Part shown: one piece after another, positions 18,824 through 27,083 of the stretch | Numbering within the stretch: position 1 is the first letter of the stretch | Layout of the letters: the number at the start of each line of letters is the position of its first letter | Assembly: GCF_000419605.1 (NCBI RefSeq) | Contig: NZ_ATTI01000001.1 | Span: 2,018,501 to 2,082,500, forward strand | Length of the DNA: 64,000 nt | Source of the DNA: Sphingomonas phyllosphaerae 5.2 | GTDB lineage: Bacteria > Pseudomonadota > Alphaproteobacteria > Sphingomonadales > Sphingomonadaceae | Direction of reading: 5' to 3' | Program-made: the position numbers and the translations under genes | The notes under the pieces: generated by a model | What the model was told of the DNA's origin: nothing | What the model saw: only the letters and a program-made list of their open reading frames with translations | The model's database searches: none

Positions 18824-18829
18824 TTGACA
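18824..18829 (+). promoter_or_regulatory. Consensus -35 element before the SOS-type membrane protein
   Basis: A perfect TTGACA. A consensus -10 is not clear; 17 bp downstream lies AACAAG, inside the first LexA box area. A repressor bound there would block the promoter. Confidence 0.4.
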
Positions 18830-18834
18830 CGCGC

Positions 18835-18849
18835 GAACATAGGTGGAAC
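18835..18849 (+). promoter_or_regulatory. LexA (SOS) box 1 of a tandem pair
   Basis: GAAC-ATAGGTG-GAAC is an exact match to the alphaproteobacterial LexA operator (GTTC-N7-GTTC direct repeat, here in the reverse sense). It lies just after a perfect TTGACA and 122 bp before the ATG of the 78-residue membrane protein. Confidence 0.75.
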
Positions 18850-18857
18850 AAGCAATG

Positions 18858-18872
18858 GAACAGAGCGCGAAC
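18858..18872 (+). promoter_or_regulatory. LexA (SOS) box 2 of a tandem pair
   Basis: GAAC-AGAGCGC-GAAC, a second exact GAAC-N7-GAAC direct repeat, 23 bp (about two helical turns) after the first. The spacing would allow two LexA dimers on the same DNA face. Confidence 0.75.
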
Positions 18873-18970
18873 TGGGTTCCAGAACGTCCACTCTGATACT
18901 GATTCAGGAACCATGACGCTGCGCGGGAATTTACAGCGGCATGGTTCGCACGATGTGCGAGGAGGCGAGC

Positions 18971-19207
18971 ATGGCGACCTTTATGGCAGTGATGGTGTTC
19001 GGCGGCGCGGCAGCGTTCGCAATCTACGCGCTGGTCGCGACGCTGCGGCCGCAGGCGGCGCGGATCGTGGCGGTGCTGCGCGGCGGGTCGGCCGATCCGC
19101 GCTTCGAACCGCTTTCGACGCTGGTACGCGCCGAGCGGCGGATTGCGGTCAGGCGCTGGGCGGCGGGGTCGGCGATGATGACGTTGCGGTCGCGCGAAGC
19201 CGCTTGA
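18971..19207 (+). CDS. Small single-span membrane protein under tandem LexA boxes (unknown function)
   Basis: A 78-residue protein I do not recognise from any named family. ATG 18971 has a near-perfect ribosome-binding site (GAGGAGG, 6 bp upstream). Residues about 3-24 form one hydrophobic helix ([19 protein letters not shown]), followed by an Arg-rich tail ([11 protein letters not shown]), giving an N-out/C-in orientation by the positive-inside rule. Two exact LexA boxes precede it, so it should be induced by DNA damage. Size, topology and control recall SidA of Caulobacter, an SOS-induced membrane peptide that blocks FtsW-dependent division, although no sequence similarity is claimed. The last 59 bp overlap the 3' end of convergent pssA. 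Confidence 0.7.
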   Translation: MATFMAVMVFGGAAAFAIYALVATLRPQAARIVAVLRGGSADPRFEPLSTLVRAERRIAVRRWAAGSAMMTLRSREAA

Positions 19208-19955
19208 TGCGTGCATAGCTCGCGACGCTGAACGGCATCGACACGAGGTAGGCGATCCCGGCGCTGGCGGCGGTTTGCCACGGCGCACTGACCGCCGCCG
19301 CGCCCACCGCGACGACGATCGCGATCGCCTCGAAGCGGATGTTGGGGCGCAGCTTGAGCGAGCCCCACGAGAACGTGGCGAGGCTCGAGACCATCAACAA
19401 CGCGACCAGCACGGTCCACGGTGCCACCAGCCGCGGATCGCGCAATATCGGTGCGTCGGTGACGAACCACAGGAACAGCGGCAGCAAGGCGAGCGCAGCA
19501 CCGGCGGGTGCCGGCACGCCGGTGAGGAAGCCCGCTGATTTGTGCGGCTGGTCGTCGGCATCGATATGGGCGTTGAAGCGTGCGAGGCGCAGCGCGCAAA
19601 ACACCGCCAGGACCAACGTCGCCATCCAGCCGAAGCGTGGCAACGTGTTGAGCGACCACAGATACAGGATCAGCGCCGGCGAAACGCCGAATGAGATCGC
19701 ATCCGAAAGCGAATCAAGTTCCGCCCCGAAGCGGCTTTCGCCGTGCAGCATCCGCGCAACGCGGCCGTCCAGGCCATCGAGGACGCCGGCGACCAGCACC
19801 ATGACCACCGCCAGCTCCCAATGTCCGGAGATCGCGAAGCGGATTCCGGACAGGCCGGAGCAGAGCGCCAACGCGGTCACCGCATTCGGGGCGACGGCGC
19901 GCAGCGGCAACCCGCCGGGAGGGCGACGCAGCGGGCGGCGGAGCGGCGGTTGCAT
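19149..19955 (-). CDS. pssA: CDP-diacylglycerol--serine O-phosphatidyltransferase
   Basis: A 268-residue polytopic membrane enzyme of the CDP-alcohol phosphatidyltransferase family. The signature DG-x2-AR-x8-G-x3-D-x3-D is present as [23 protein letters not shown]. It makes phosphatidylserine from CDP-diacylglycerol, the product of cdsA. The next gene upstream on the same strand, psd, decarboxylates the product to phosphatidylethanolamine. The two genes are 11 bp apart. Length and eight hydrophobic segments fit the integral (non-E. coli) type. Confidence 0.94.
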   Translation of the reverse strand: MQPPLRRPLRRPPGGLPLRAVAPNAVTALALCSGLSGIRFAISGHWELAVVMVLVAGVLDGLDGRVARMLHGESRFGAELDSLSDAISFGVSPALILYLWSLNTLPRFGWMATLVLAVFCALRLARFNAHIDADDQPHKSAGFLTGVPAPAGAALALLPLFLWFVTDAPILRDPRLVAPWTVLVALLMVSSLATFSWGSLKLRPNIRFEAIAIVVAVGAAAVSAPWQTAASAGIAYLVSMPFSVASYARIKRLRATATSSSPTPPPSA

Positions 19956-19966
19956 GGTCGGCGCGC

Positions 19967-20689
19967 TTACTGCGACACGCCGGTGATGCGCGGAACGCCG
20001 AAGCGGCCCAGCACCGTCTCACCCGCCACCGCGCGCTGCCCCAGCGCCACCTGCGGTTCGAAACCCTCGGGCAGATAGACGTCGACGCGGCTGCCGAAGC
20101 GGATCAGCCCCACGCGTTGTCCCGCCGCGACGATGTCGCCGATCTTGGCGAAGCCGACGATCCGCCGTGCGACCAGCCCGGCGATCTGCGTGAAGCCGAC
20201 GCGTCGCCCGTCGAAACCCTCGACCACGAAATGCTGCCGCTCGTTCTCCTCCGACGCCTTGTCGAGGTCGGCGTTGAGGAACTTGCCCGAGATATAGACG
20301 ACCTGCCGGATCGTCCCCGCGATCGGCGAGCGATTGATGTGGACGTCGAACACCGACATGAACACCGACACGCGCACCATCGGCATCTCGCCGAGGTCGC
20401 CGATCAGCTCGCGGGGCACCGGAACGCGCTCGATCATCGTGATCAGGCCGTCGGCCGGCGAGACGATCAGATCGTCGCCGACCGGCGTGGTGCGGATCGG
20501 ATCACGGAAGAAGGCCGCCACCCACAGCGTCAGCGCAAGGAACGGCCAGAAGAAAACCTTCGACACGATCGTCATCAGCAAGGTGATGCCGAAGGCGATG
20601 GCGGTGAATTTCTGCCCCTCGGGGTGGACGGCGGGGAAGCGCCACTTGACGGTGGTCGTGACGACCGGCGGCTTGTCGAGCGAAGTCAT
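19967..20689 (-). CDS. psd: Phosphatidylserine decarboxylase proenzyme
   Basis: A 240-residue proenzyme. The self-cleavage site that generates the pyruvoyl group is Gly199-Ser200 in [11 protein letters not shown]. The [12 protein letters not shown] block carries His117 of the catalytic site, and VSPADG is the phosphatidyl-binding region. The length and the FGS cleavage site fit the shorter PSD-A type rather than the longer LGST type. Two N-terminal hydrophobic segments (residues 27-60) anchor it. It is the first gene of the psd-pssA pair. Confidence 0.93.
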   Translation of the reverse strand: MTSLDKPPVVTTTVKWRFPAVHPEGQKFTAIAFGITLLMTIVSKVFFWPFLALTLWVAAFFRDPIRTTPVGDDLIVSPADGLITMIERVPVPRELIGDLGEMPMVRVSVFMSVFDVHINRSPIAGTIRQVVYISGKFLNADLDKASEENERQHFVVEGFDGRRVGFTQIAGLVARRIVGFAKIGDIVAAGQRVGLIRFGSRVDVYLPEGFEPQVALGQRAVAGETVLGRFGVPRITGVSQ

Positions 20690-20820
20690 CGCTTCGTCCT
20701 ACCGGCGCACGTGCCCGGTGACAACGCCCCGCTATCATCGCATGACCACGGCCGCGGTTGATCCTCGCCCCCCTTGCCCCTATCGCGACACCAAACCACC
20801 CACTCGAAGGACAAGCGAGC

Positions 20821-22041
20821 ATGGCCAAGATCAAGGTGAAGACCCCCGTCGTGGAGATCGACGGCGACGAGATGACGCGGATCATCTGGGAATGGATCCG
20901 CGAGCGACTGGTCAAGCCATACCTCGATATCGACCTCGATTATTACGACCTGGGTGTGCAGGAGCGCGATCGCACCGACGACAAGGTGACCGTCGACAGC
21001 GCGAAGGCGATCCAGAAGTACGGCGTCGGCGTGAAGTGCGCCACGATCACGCCCGACGAGCAACGCGTCGAGGAATTCGGCCTCAAGAAGATGTGGCGTT
21101 CGCCGAATGGCACGATCCGCAACATCCTGGGCGGCGTGGTCTTCCGCGAGCCGATCGTGATGAAGAACGTGCCCCGCCTGATCCCGGGCTGGACGCACCC
21201 GATCGTCGTCGGCCGCCACGCGTTCGGCGACCAGTACAAGGCCACCGATTTCAAGGTGCCCGGCAAGGGCAAGCTGACCATGAAGTGGGAAGGCGAAGGC
21301 GGCGAGACGATCGAGCACGAGGTGTTCGATTTCCCGGCGGCGGGTGTCGCGATGGGCATGTACAACCTCGACGAATCGATCCGCGACTTCGCACGCGCCT
21401 CGCTCAACTACGGGCTCGGCCGCAACTGGCCGGTGTACCTGTCCACCAAGAACACGATCCTCAAGGCCTATGATGGCCGCTTCAAGGACATCTTCGCCGA
21501 AGTGTTCGAAAGCGAGTTCGCCGACCAGTTCAAGGCCGCGGGCATCGTCTACGAACATCGCCTGATCGACGACATGGTCGCCTCGGCGTTGAAGTGGAAT
21601 GGCGAGTTCGTCTGGGCCTGCAAGAACTACGACGGCGACGTCCAGTCGGATCAGGTCGCGCAAGGTTTCGGCTCGCTGGGCCTGATGACCTCGGTGCTGA
21701 TGACCCCGGACGGCAAGACGATCGAGGCCGAGGCGGCGCACGGCACCGTCACGCGCCACTATCGCCAGCACCAGCAGGGCAAGGCGACTTCGACCAACCC
21801 GATTGCGTCGATCTTCGCCTGGACCGGCGGTCTCAAGTATCGCGGCAAGTTCGACGGCACGCCCGACGTGACGCGCTTCGCCGAGACGCTGGAGCAGGTC
21901 TGCGTCGAGACCGTAGAGTCGGGCGACATGACCAAGGATCTCGCGATCCTGATCGGACCCGACCAGCGCTGGATGACGACCGAGCAGTTCTTCGAGGCGG
22001 TACGCCTGAACCTCGAGAAGAAGATGGCCAACTGGGCCTGA
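20821..22041 (+). CDS. icd: NADP-dependent isocitrate dehydrogenase
   Basis: A 406-residue enzyme of the eukaryotic-like homodimeric IDH type, which oxidises isocitrate to 2-oxoglutarate. Diagnostic blocks are [31 protein letters not shown], the [15 protein letters not shown] block, DDMVA with metal-binding aspartates, [10 protein letters not shown] and [15 protein letters not shown] 20821 follows GAAGGACAAGCGAGC. The gene stands alone, divergent from psd, and ends before a 12-bp hairpin. Confidence 0.96.
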   Translation: MAKIKVKTPVVEIDGDEMTRIIWEWIRERLVKPYLDIDLDYYDLGVQERDRTDDKVTVDSAKAIQKYGVGVKCATITPDEQRVEEFGLKKMWRSPNGTIRNILGGVVFREPIVMKNVPRLIPGWTHPIVVGRHAFGDQYKATDFKVPGKGKLTMKWEGEGGETIEHEVFDFPAAGVAMGMYNLDESIRDFARASLNYGLGRNWPVYLSTKNTILKAYDGRFKDIFAEVFESEFADQFKAAGIVYEHRLIDDMVASALKWNGEFVWACKNYDGDVQSDQVAQGFGSLGLMTSVLMTPDGKTIEAEAAHGTVTRHYRQHQQGKATSTNPIASIFAWTGGLKYRGKFDGTPDVTRFAETLEQVCVETVESGDMTKDLAILIGPDQRWMTTEQFFEAVRLNLEKKMANWA

Positions 22042-22051
22042 ACGACCGGAA

Positions 22052-22081
22052 CGTGGATGGCGGCATCGCCCGCCGTCCACG
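22052..22081. terminator. Terminator between icd and the DUF5818 gene
   Basis: CGTGGATGGCGG (22052-22063) pairs with CCGCCGTCCACG (22070-22081), 12 bp with one T-G wobble and a 6-nt loop. It starts 10 bp after the icd stop and serves convergent transcripts. Confidence 0.65.
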
Positions 22082-22087
22082 CTTCCT

Positions 22088-22288
22088 TCAGGCGGCGCTC
22101 ACGCCGTCCACCGCGACGCGATCCTCGCCGCACAATGTCCCGCGCACCCGCACCCGCTTCTGGACGTGATCGACCGGAACGCGCGCCAGTTCCAGTACAT
22201 AGCGGCCACCAACGTCGCGTTGCAGCACGAACGCGCCACCTTCGCGCAGCAGCGTACCGGTTTCATCGATCGGATTATCGTTCGTCAT
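22088..22288 (-). CDS. DUF5818-like small protein
   Basis: A 66-residue protein (74 if ATG 22312 is used). The pattern G-x-LLREGGAFVLQRD-x-GGRY-x-LEL followed by RVRVRGTLCGED resembles DUF5818, a small beta-barrel domain in sphingomonads described only as of unknown function. It has no signal peptide or membrane segment. It is convergent with icd and 68 bp or more from the tRNA on the other strand. Confidence 0.6.
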   Translation of the reverse strand: MTNDNPIDETGTLLREGGAFVLQRDVGGRYVLELARVPVDHVQKRVRVRGTLCGEDRVAVDGVSAA

Positions 22289-22380
22289 CCCGGCGAGATG
22301 GCCATTCGCCACTGCCAGCGCAATCGTCGGAAGCGCTTGCCAGCGGCCATCGTGCGGCGTTAGGGGGCGGCGCGGTGTCG

Positions 22381-22456
22381 GGGCCTGTAGCTCAATGGTT
22401 AGAGCTGGCCGCTCATAACGGCTAGGTTGCGGGTTCGAGTCCTGCCGGGCCCACCA
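22381..22456 (+). tRNA. tRNA with CAT anticodon, probably tRNA-Ile2 (k2C at position 34)
   Basis: A full cloverleaf of 76 nt including an encoded CCA. Acceptor GGGCCTG pairs with CGGGCCC; the D arm is GCTC..GAGC; the anticodon arm is GGCCG-CTCATAA-CGGCT; the T arm is GCGGG-TTCGAGT-CCTGC. The CAT anticodon fits elongator tRNA-Met or the tRNA-Ile read after lysidine modification. The overall sequence, including the ACTCATAA-type loop and the GG..CC acceptor start, is closer to bacterial tRNA-Ile2, but the two cannot be separated with certainty by eye. Confidence 0.9.
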
Positions 22457-22467
22457 CCGCGTGGCGA

Positions 22468-24099
22468 TTACGGCGCGCTCGTCGTCGTCGCTTGCCCGGC
22501 TCCGTCCTGGTCGCTGCCTTCGTGCCCGCTGTCGTCCTGCTCCACCGCCGGCAACAGCAACGTGAAATAGCCCGGTGCGATCACGAATCGCCCGCCCAGT
22601 TCGCTCGCGAGATTGCGCACCAGCCGCAGCGCGAACCCGACGCCGAGCAACGGCGCGCCTTCGTCGACGGTCGCATCCTCGTCATCCAGCGCCAGCAACG
22701 ACGCCTCGTCGCGCGTCGCGAACGCGGCGGGCGGCACGACCGCCAGCGCCAGCGTACCCACGCCGGTGACCAGCGCCATCATCAACCGCTCGCCCGGCTG
22801 TGCCGCCGACAGCAAGGTCGCAAGCAACCGTGATACCAGCCGCTCCGCATCGCGGGGGTCGAGCGACCATGCCGCATCGCGTTGCGCCGGCAGCACCAGT
22901 TCGGCGCTGCGCAAGGTCGCCAGCGGCGCCAGATCGCTGCCGATCCGTTGCAGGAGCGCGAACGCGGGCGTGATCCCGCTGCGGCGGTCCAGTGCGCGGC
23001 CGTCGATCCGCGCCGCAAGGTCGAGATCCTCGATCGCGCCGATCAATCCCATGACATGACGGCGAATGTCGCTGGCGCGGTCGCGGTAGGCGGGCGCGAC
23101 GTCGCCCAGCAATTGCTGCTCGATCAGTTCCGAAAAGCCCGCGATCGCGTTGGTCGGGGTGCGCAATTCATGCACCAGTCGCCGCAGTCCCTCGGCGCCG
23201 ACGGTCGCCGCGCGATCCTCGCGGCGGCCGACACGTTCGTCGGCGCGCGGGCGGCGTGCCTGGCCGCGCATGCCCGTGAAGGCACCGGTCGCATGGTCGA
23301 ACATCGGCACCCCCGCGATCCGCCACTCGCCCGCGATCGCCGATTCGCCCGGCACCATCAGCCGCGCGGCGGTGAACGCCGCCCGCTTGCGGAACGCGCC
23401 CGCCGCGACGCCGTCGACCGCAGCGTCGCTCCACGCGCCGCCACGATGATCGAGCGTCAGCCCGATCACGGCACCGCGCGGTGCAGCGTCCAGCCAGCGG
23501 ATCACGCCCGCGGCGTCGGTCTCGAACCGGAACGCCGGCAACGGCGACGGCGCCTCGCCGGCCAGGGGCGCCCGCAGATGCTGATGCGCCTCGATCCGCC
23601 GCACCAGATCCGCGACCTCGAAACGCGGCGTCGCCTCCACGACCACCGCGTCCTCACCTGCTTCGGCCGGCGAATAACCGAGCCGGAGATCGTGCGTCCC
23701 CAGGCATTCGAGCGCCCGCACCACCGAGGGTGCCAGGTCACGCCGCCGCGCGACGACGTTGCGCCCCAGCGCGCCCAGTTTCGGCAACAAGGCATCCCAC
23801 CCGTCGCTGTCCAGCCGCACCGCCCGCAGCGCCGTGCTCGCGATCTCGGGCGTGTCCGTGATGAAGAACTCGACCAGCGGCAGCGGAGCGTCGACCAGCG
23901 CCAGCGATCGTGCCGCCGCGACGCGCACCGCTGCGGGCACCCGCTCGCGCAACACCGCCAGCCGCCACAGCAATTGCTCGTCGGCCGGTGCGCGCCCGCG
24001 CCCGATCAGATCGACGAGCTGCCGAAACGCCGCGCGTGCCCCCAACGCGGAGGTCGCCTCGGCGGCCAGCACCGTTTTCAGGCTGTCGTCGAACCGCAC
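22468..24099 (-). CDS. Histidine-kinase-like protein with helical-repeat N-terminus and degenerate ATPase domain
   Basis: A 543-residue soluble protein. Residues about 10-140 are helical, Ala/Leu-rich repeats resembling a HEAT-type solenoid; about 165-285 look like a PAS domain (FRFETDAAGVIRWLD). The phosphoacceptor helix VHELRTPTNAIAGFSELI has His310. The ATP-binding domain is eroded: the N-box position reads RLLATLLSAA without its Asn, no D-x-G-x-G block is visible, and only a G2-like GVGFALRLVRNLASELGG remains. It may be a phosphotransfer or scaffold protein rather than an active kinase. GTG 24099 is chosen because of an upstream GAGGTGG; the frame is open further. It is divergent from the Lrp gene. 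Confidence 0.7.
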   Translation of the reverse strand: MRFDDSLKTVLAAEATSALGARAAFRQLVDLIGRGRAPADEQLLWRLAVLRERVPAAVRVAAARSLALVDAPLPLVEFFITDTPEIASTALRAVRLDSDGWDALLPKLGALGRNVVARRRDLAPSVVRALECLGTHDLRLGYSPAEAGEDAVVVEATPRFEVADLVRRIEAHQHLRAPLAGEAPSPLPAFRFETDAAGVIRWLDAAPRGAVIGLTLDHRGGAWSDAAVDGVAAGAFRKRAAFTAARLMVPGESAIAGEWRIAGVPMFDHATGAFTGMRGQARRPRADERVGRREDRAATVGAEGLRRLVHELRTPTNAIAGFSELIEQQLLGDVAPAYRDRASDIRRHVMGLIGAIEDLDLAARIDGRALDRRSGITPAFALLQRIGSDLAPLATLRSAELVLPAQRDAAWSLDPRDAERLVSRLLATLLSAAQPGERLMMALVTGVGTLALAVVPPAAFATRDEASLLALDDEDATVDEGAPLLGVGFALRLVRNLASELGGRFVIAPGYFTLLLPAVEQDDSGHEGSDQDGAGQATTTSAP

Positions 24100-24207
24100 G
24101 AAACCCACCACCTCATTTATGCTGCGAACCTTGTGCCCCGCTTCTAGAGCCACGGCCGCGACCGGTATATTGCGCAGATCGTCGCGCGATCCCGTAATGA
24201 AGCAGCT

Positions 24208-24237
24208 TTGGACAATTGCGTTTGCGCGCAATATTCC
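24208..24237 (+). promoter_or_regulatory. Promoter with embedded dyad before the Lrp-family gene
   Basis: TTGGAC (24208-24213) and TATTCC (24232-24237) are 18 bp apart (17 bp to ATATTC). The spacer holds the dyad ATTGCG-N6-CGCAAT (24215-24232), which could bind the Lrp protein or another repressor. Confidence 0.4.
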
Positions 24238-24295
24238 TATAGGCGCGGTTTCAGTAGCTATCGCGAAGATGCGCGTACAAGCAGAGTGAGGCGTG

Positions 24296-24757
24296 ATGAC
24301 CCTGGACCGGATCGATCGTGAAATCCTGGCGCTTTTGCAGGAGGATGGACGAATGACCAACGTCGATCTCGCCGAGCGCGTCGGGCTGACCGCGCCGCCG
24401 TGCCTGCGCCGCGTCCGCGCGCTGGAACAGGCCGGCGTAATCCGCGGCTATCACGCCGAATGCGACGCGACCAAGCTCGGTTTCCCGATCACGGTCTTCG
24501 CAATGGTCAGCCTGCGCAGCCAGGCCGAGCAGGATCTGGCTGCCTTCGAATCGCACGTCGCCGCGATCCCCGAGGTTCGCGAATGCCACATGCTCAACGG
24601 CGAGATCGACTTCATCCTGAAGATCGTCGCGCAGGATCTGGAGAGCTTCCAGCGCATCCTGACGACGAAGCTCACCTCGGCACCGAACGTCACCAGCGTG
24701 AAGTCGTCGCTGACGATCCGCACCTTCAAGGCGCAGGCCGGCGTCCCGATCGAATAG
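24296..24757 (+). CDS. Lrp/AsnC-family transcriptional regulator
   Basis: A 153-residue regulator. The N-terminal winged-helix part reads LDRIDREILALLQEDGR, then VDLAERVGLTAPPCLRRVRALEQAGVI, the exact Lrp DNA-binding layout. The C-terminal RAM effector domain (about residues 65-145) has VRECHMLNGEIDFILKIVAQD. The ligand, usually an amino acid, is not predictable. GTG 24293 is an alternative start directly before the ATG. It is divergent from the kinase-like gene, with a dyad in the shared region, and ends at a bidirectional terminator. Confidence 0.92.
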   Translation: MTLDRIDREILALLQEDGRMTNVDLAERVGLTAPPCLRRVRALEQAGVIRGYHAECDATKLGFPITVFAMVSLRSQAEQDLAAFESHVAAIPEVRECHMLNGEIDFILKIVAQDLESFQRILTTKLTSAPNVTSVKSSLTIRTFKAQAGVPIE

Positions 24758-24865
24758 TCTCGGCTGCGCACGACCCTTCGTCCCGGACGTGAGCAGGGGA
24801 ACGAAGGTCGACTCCGCCTCACCATCCGGCGCCGGTCGCGGTTCTCGATAGCACCCCCGAACGGA

Positions 24866-24893
24866 AAAGGGGCGACCCGCAGGCCGCCCCTTT
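24866..24893. terminator. Bidirectional terminator between the Lrp and TPR genes
   Basis: AAAGGGGCG (24866-24874) and CGCCCCTTT (24885-24893) form a perfect 9-bp stem with A/T tracts on both outer sides, as required for termination in both directions. The convergent genes end 109 and 23 bp away. Confidence 0.75.
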
Positions 24894-24915
24894 CGCTGAA
24901 ACCGTGGATCGCGGA

Positions 24916-26187
24916 TCACGCCACCGGCGGATGATCCAGGAAGTCGATCCACCACCCCGCGATGTCGGCGCGCGGGGTACCGGTCACCGCCTGGAACGCC
25001 GTCTTCGCCGCGGCCTTGTCGCCGGAGTTGGTGAGCGCGATGCCCAGGCGGGTGTTCACCGCATTGGCATCCACCCCACCCTTCTGCAGCGCGGCGCGGT
25101 ACAGCGCGATCGCCTTGGCATATTCGCCCGAGCCGAGATACGCGTCGGCGGTGCTGGCGGCCAGCTTGCCGTCCGCCGCCTTCATCGCACGCGCCTCGAC
25201 CGCCGCCATCGAGCCTTCGTTCGAGATCGACTTGTTCGCGGCGGCCAGCAGGCTGCCGGCATCGGGGCTGCTTGCCGGGATCTTGCCCGCCGCCTTGCCT
25301 TCGGTCAGCACCGCCTTCGATTCCCACGGCAGGCCCTGATCGAAGGTCCACTGCGCGTAGATCTCATAGTCGTACTGATCGGCCAGCGCCTTGCCGGAAC
25401 GCAGCAGGCGATACAGGTCGACCTTCTGCGACTTGTCCAGCGTCGCCATCGACTGCGGCTGGATGCCCCAGAACACCAGCATGTCGCGCCAGTTCTTCGC
25501 GGTCGGATAGGCGGTCAGGTAACGGCGCATCCATGCGCGCGCTTCCGTCGGGTTCTTGGCGGTGTTGTTGCGCGCGATCGCGTAGCGGAAGATGTCCTCC
25601 GACGGCTTCTGGCCTGCGGCCATCTGCTCGTCGACCATCTTGGCCAGCGCCGCCGAACCACCGGCGATATCGCCCGAGTCCATCTTCAGCTTGACGAGCT
25701 GGAGCGGCAGGTTCGGGTCGTTGTACCCCAGCTGCTGCGCCTGCTCGAAGAAGCGCATCGCACCCGCCGCGTCCTTGGCGTTCGCCGCGATTACGCCGCG
25801 CTGATAGGTATATTTCGCCTTGTCGGCCTGCGCCGTGCGCGGGCTGGCGATCAGCGCGTCGAGCGGCGCGACCAGGTTCGCGTTGTTCGGGCCACCCGGC
25901 TGGATCACTTCCAGGTTCAGGCGCAACGCGGCAGCGATATACTTTTCGTCGTCGCTCTTGGCCGCGGCCTCGACGGCGGCGACCAGCGGCGCGGCGGTGG
26001 CCGCGTCCTTGGCAGCCAGCGCAGTCTGCGCCTGGGCGGCGGGACCGCGCACCTCGTTGCTCAGCTTGAGCTGGTCGCCCTTCTGCTCTTCCTTCTTCTG
26101 CTTCTGCGCCGTGGCGGGTTGCGACAGCGCAACGGTTGCGCCCCCGGCCAGAAGCACAGCCATAACGGCGTTCGAAAGGGTCTTCAT
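24916..26187 (-). CDS. Exported TPR-like repeat protein
   Basis: A 423-residue protein with a signal peptide (MKTLSNAVMAVLLAGGATVALSQPATAQ, cleavage near residue 28), then a charged KQKKEEQKGDQ stretch and helical TPR-type repeats. YTYQRGVIAANAKDAAGAMRFFEQAQQLGYND and AYLGSGEYAKAIALYRAALQKGGVDANA are recognisable repeat pairs. It is probably periplasmic and acts as a protein-interaction scaffold; the partner is unknown. ATG 26187 has GGAGAGAC upstream. The promoter region is shared with divergent yaaA. Confidence 0.75.
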   Translation of the reverse strand: MKTLSNAVMAVLLAGGATVALSQPATAQKQKKEEQKGDQLKLSNEVRGPAAQAQTALAAKDAATAAPLVAAVEAAAKSDDEKYIAAALRLNLEVIQPGGPNNANLVAPLDALIASPRTAQADKAKYTYQRGVIAANAKDAAGAMRFFEQAQQLGYNDPNLPLQLVKLKMDSGDIAGGSAALAKMVDEQMAAGQKPSEDIFRYAIARNNTAKNPTEARAWMRRYLTAYPTAKNWRDMLVFWGIQPQSMATLDKSQKVDLYRLLRSGKALADQYDYEIYAQWTFDQGLPWESKAVLTEGKAAGKIPASSPDAGSLLAAANKSISNEGSMAAVEARAMKAADGKLAASTADAYLGSGEYAKAIALYRAALQKGGVDANAVNTRLGIALTNSGDKAAAKTAFQAVTGTPRADIAGWWIDFLDHPPVA

Positions 26188-26291
26188 CGACACGTCTCTC
26201 CAGATTTCGCGGGCGTAACGCTCGTCGGCTCCTCTAGTGCCGGCCGCGCGCGTGTTCAAGGAATGTACCGTAGCAATGCATTTCCGTCGCT

Positions 26292-26306
26292 GAACCGCGA
26301 TTGAAC
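26292..26306 (+). promoter_or_regulatory. LexA (SOS) box before yaaA
   Basis: GAAC-CGCGATT-GAAC is an exact alphaproteobacterial LexA direct repeat, 31 bp upstream of the yaaA ATG and inside the 149-bp spacer shared with the divergent TPR gene. Confidence 0.65.
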
Positions 26307-26336
26307 GCACGCCGCGCGGGCGGTACGGACGCGCGG

Positions 26337-27083
26337 ATGATCGCCGTTCTCTCGCCCGCCAAGACGCTGGATCTCGAAACCCCTGCCCCCTTCCCGGCTA
26401 CGCCCGCTCGGTTCGGGGCGGAGGCGGCGACGCTGGCGAAGGCCGCGTCGCACCTGACGCAGAAGCGGCTTGCCGAGCTGATGAAGATCTCCCCCGCGCT
26501 CGCCAAGCTCAACGCCGATCGCTTCCGCGACTTCGCCGACGCCGAAGAACGCCCGGCGCTCTATACCTTCGCGGGCGACGTCTACAGCGGGATCGAGGCC
26601 ACGACGCTCGACGAACCTGCGGTCCGGTTCGCGCAGGATCATCTGCGCCTGCTCTCCGGCTTGTACGGGCTGCTCCGTCCGCTCGACGGCATGCGCCCAT
26701 ATCGTCTGGAAATGGGCACGCGCTGGGCGCCGCGGCGCGACAAGCTGACCGACTGGTGGGGCACGCGCATCGCCGACGCACTCGCCACGGATGTCGCCGC
26801 GGAAGGATCCGGCGTCGTCCTCAATCTCGCCAGCCAGGAATATTGGGAGGCGGTCGCGGGCAAGCTCCCGCCGGCCATTCGCGTCGTCGCGGTCGACTTC
26901 CGCGAAGCCGACGATCGCTTCATCAGCTTCCACGCCAAGAAGGCGCGCGGGATGATGGCGCGCTATCTGGTCGAGCATCATGTCGCCGATCTCGACGGCA
27001 TGAAGGCGTTCGACACCGCCGGCTACCGCTACGACCCCGCTGCCAGCGACGACCTGCGCTGGTCGTTCCGGCGCGCCGCGTGA
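26337..27083 (+). CDS. yaaA: Peroxide stress protein YaaA (DUF328)
   Basis: A 248-residue protein of the YaaA family: MIAVLSPAKTLD at the N-terminus, LNADRFRDF, ALYTFAGDVYSGIEATTL, LRLLSGLYGLLRPLDGM, the YRLEMGTRW block, and FHAKKARGMMARY near the C-terminus. In E. coli YaaA limits free iron and oxidative DNA damage under peroxide, and the fold binds DNA. Here a LexA box sits just upstream, pointing to control by DNA damage. It is coupled to the SDR gene downstream (TGATG overlap). Confidence 0.93.
   Translation: MIAVLSPAKTLDLETPAPFPATPARFGAEAATLAKAASHLTQKRLAELMKISPALAKLNADRFRDFADAEERPALYTFAGDVYSGIEATTLDEPAVRFAQDHLRLLSGLYGLLRPLDGMRPYRLEMGTRWAPRRDKLTDWWGTRIADALATDVAAEGSGVVLNLASQEYWEAVAGKLPPAIRVVAVDFREADDRFISFHAKKARGMMARYLVEHHVADLDGMKAFDTAGYRYDPAASDDLRWSFRRAA

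Noticed and set aside
20686..22080. 464-codon minus-strand frame opposite icd
   Set aside because: Shadow of icd; His/Asp/Arg-rich without any domain.
22381..22456. tRNA gene as a possible integration site
   Set aside because: No integrase, direct repeat of the tRNA 3' end or foreign-looking DNA lies next to it.
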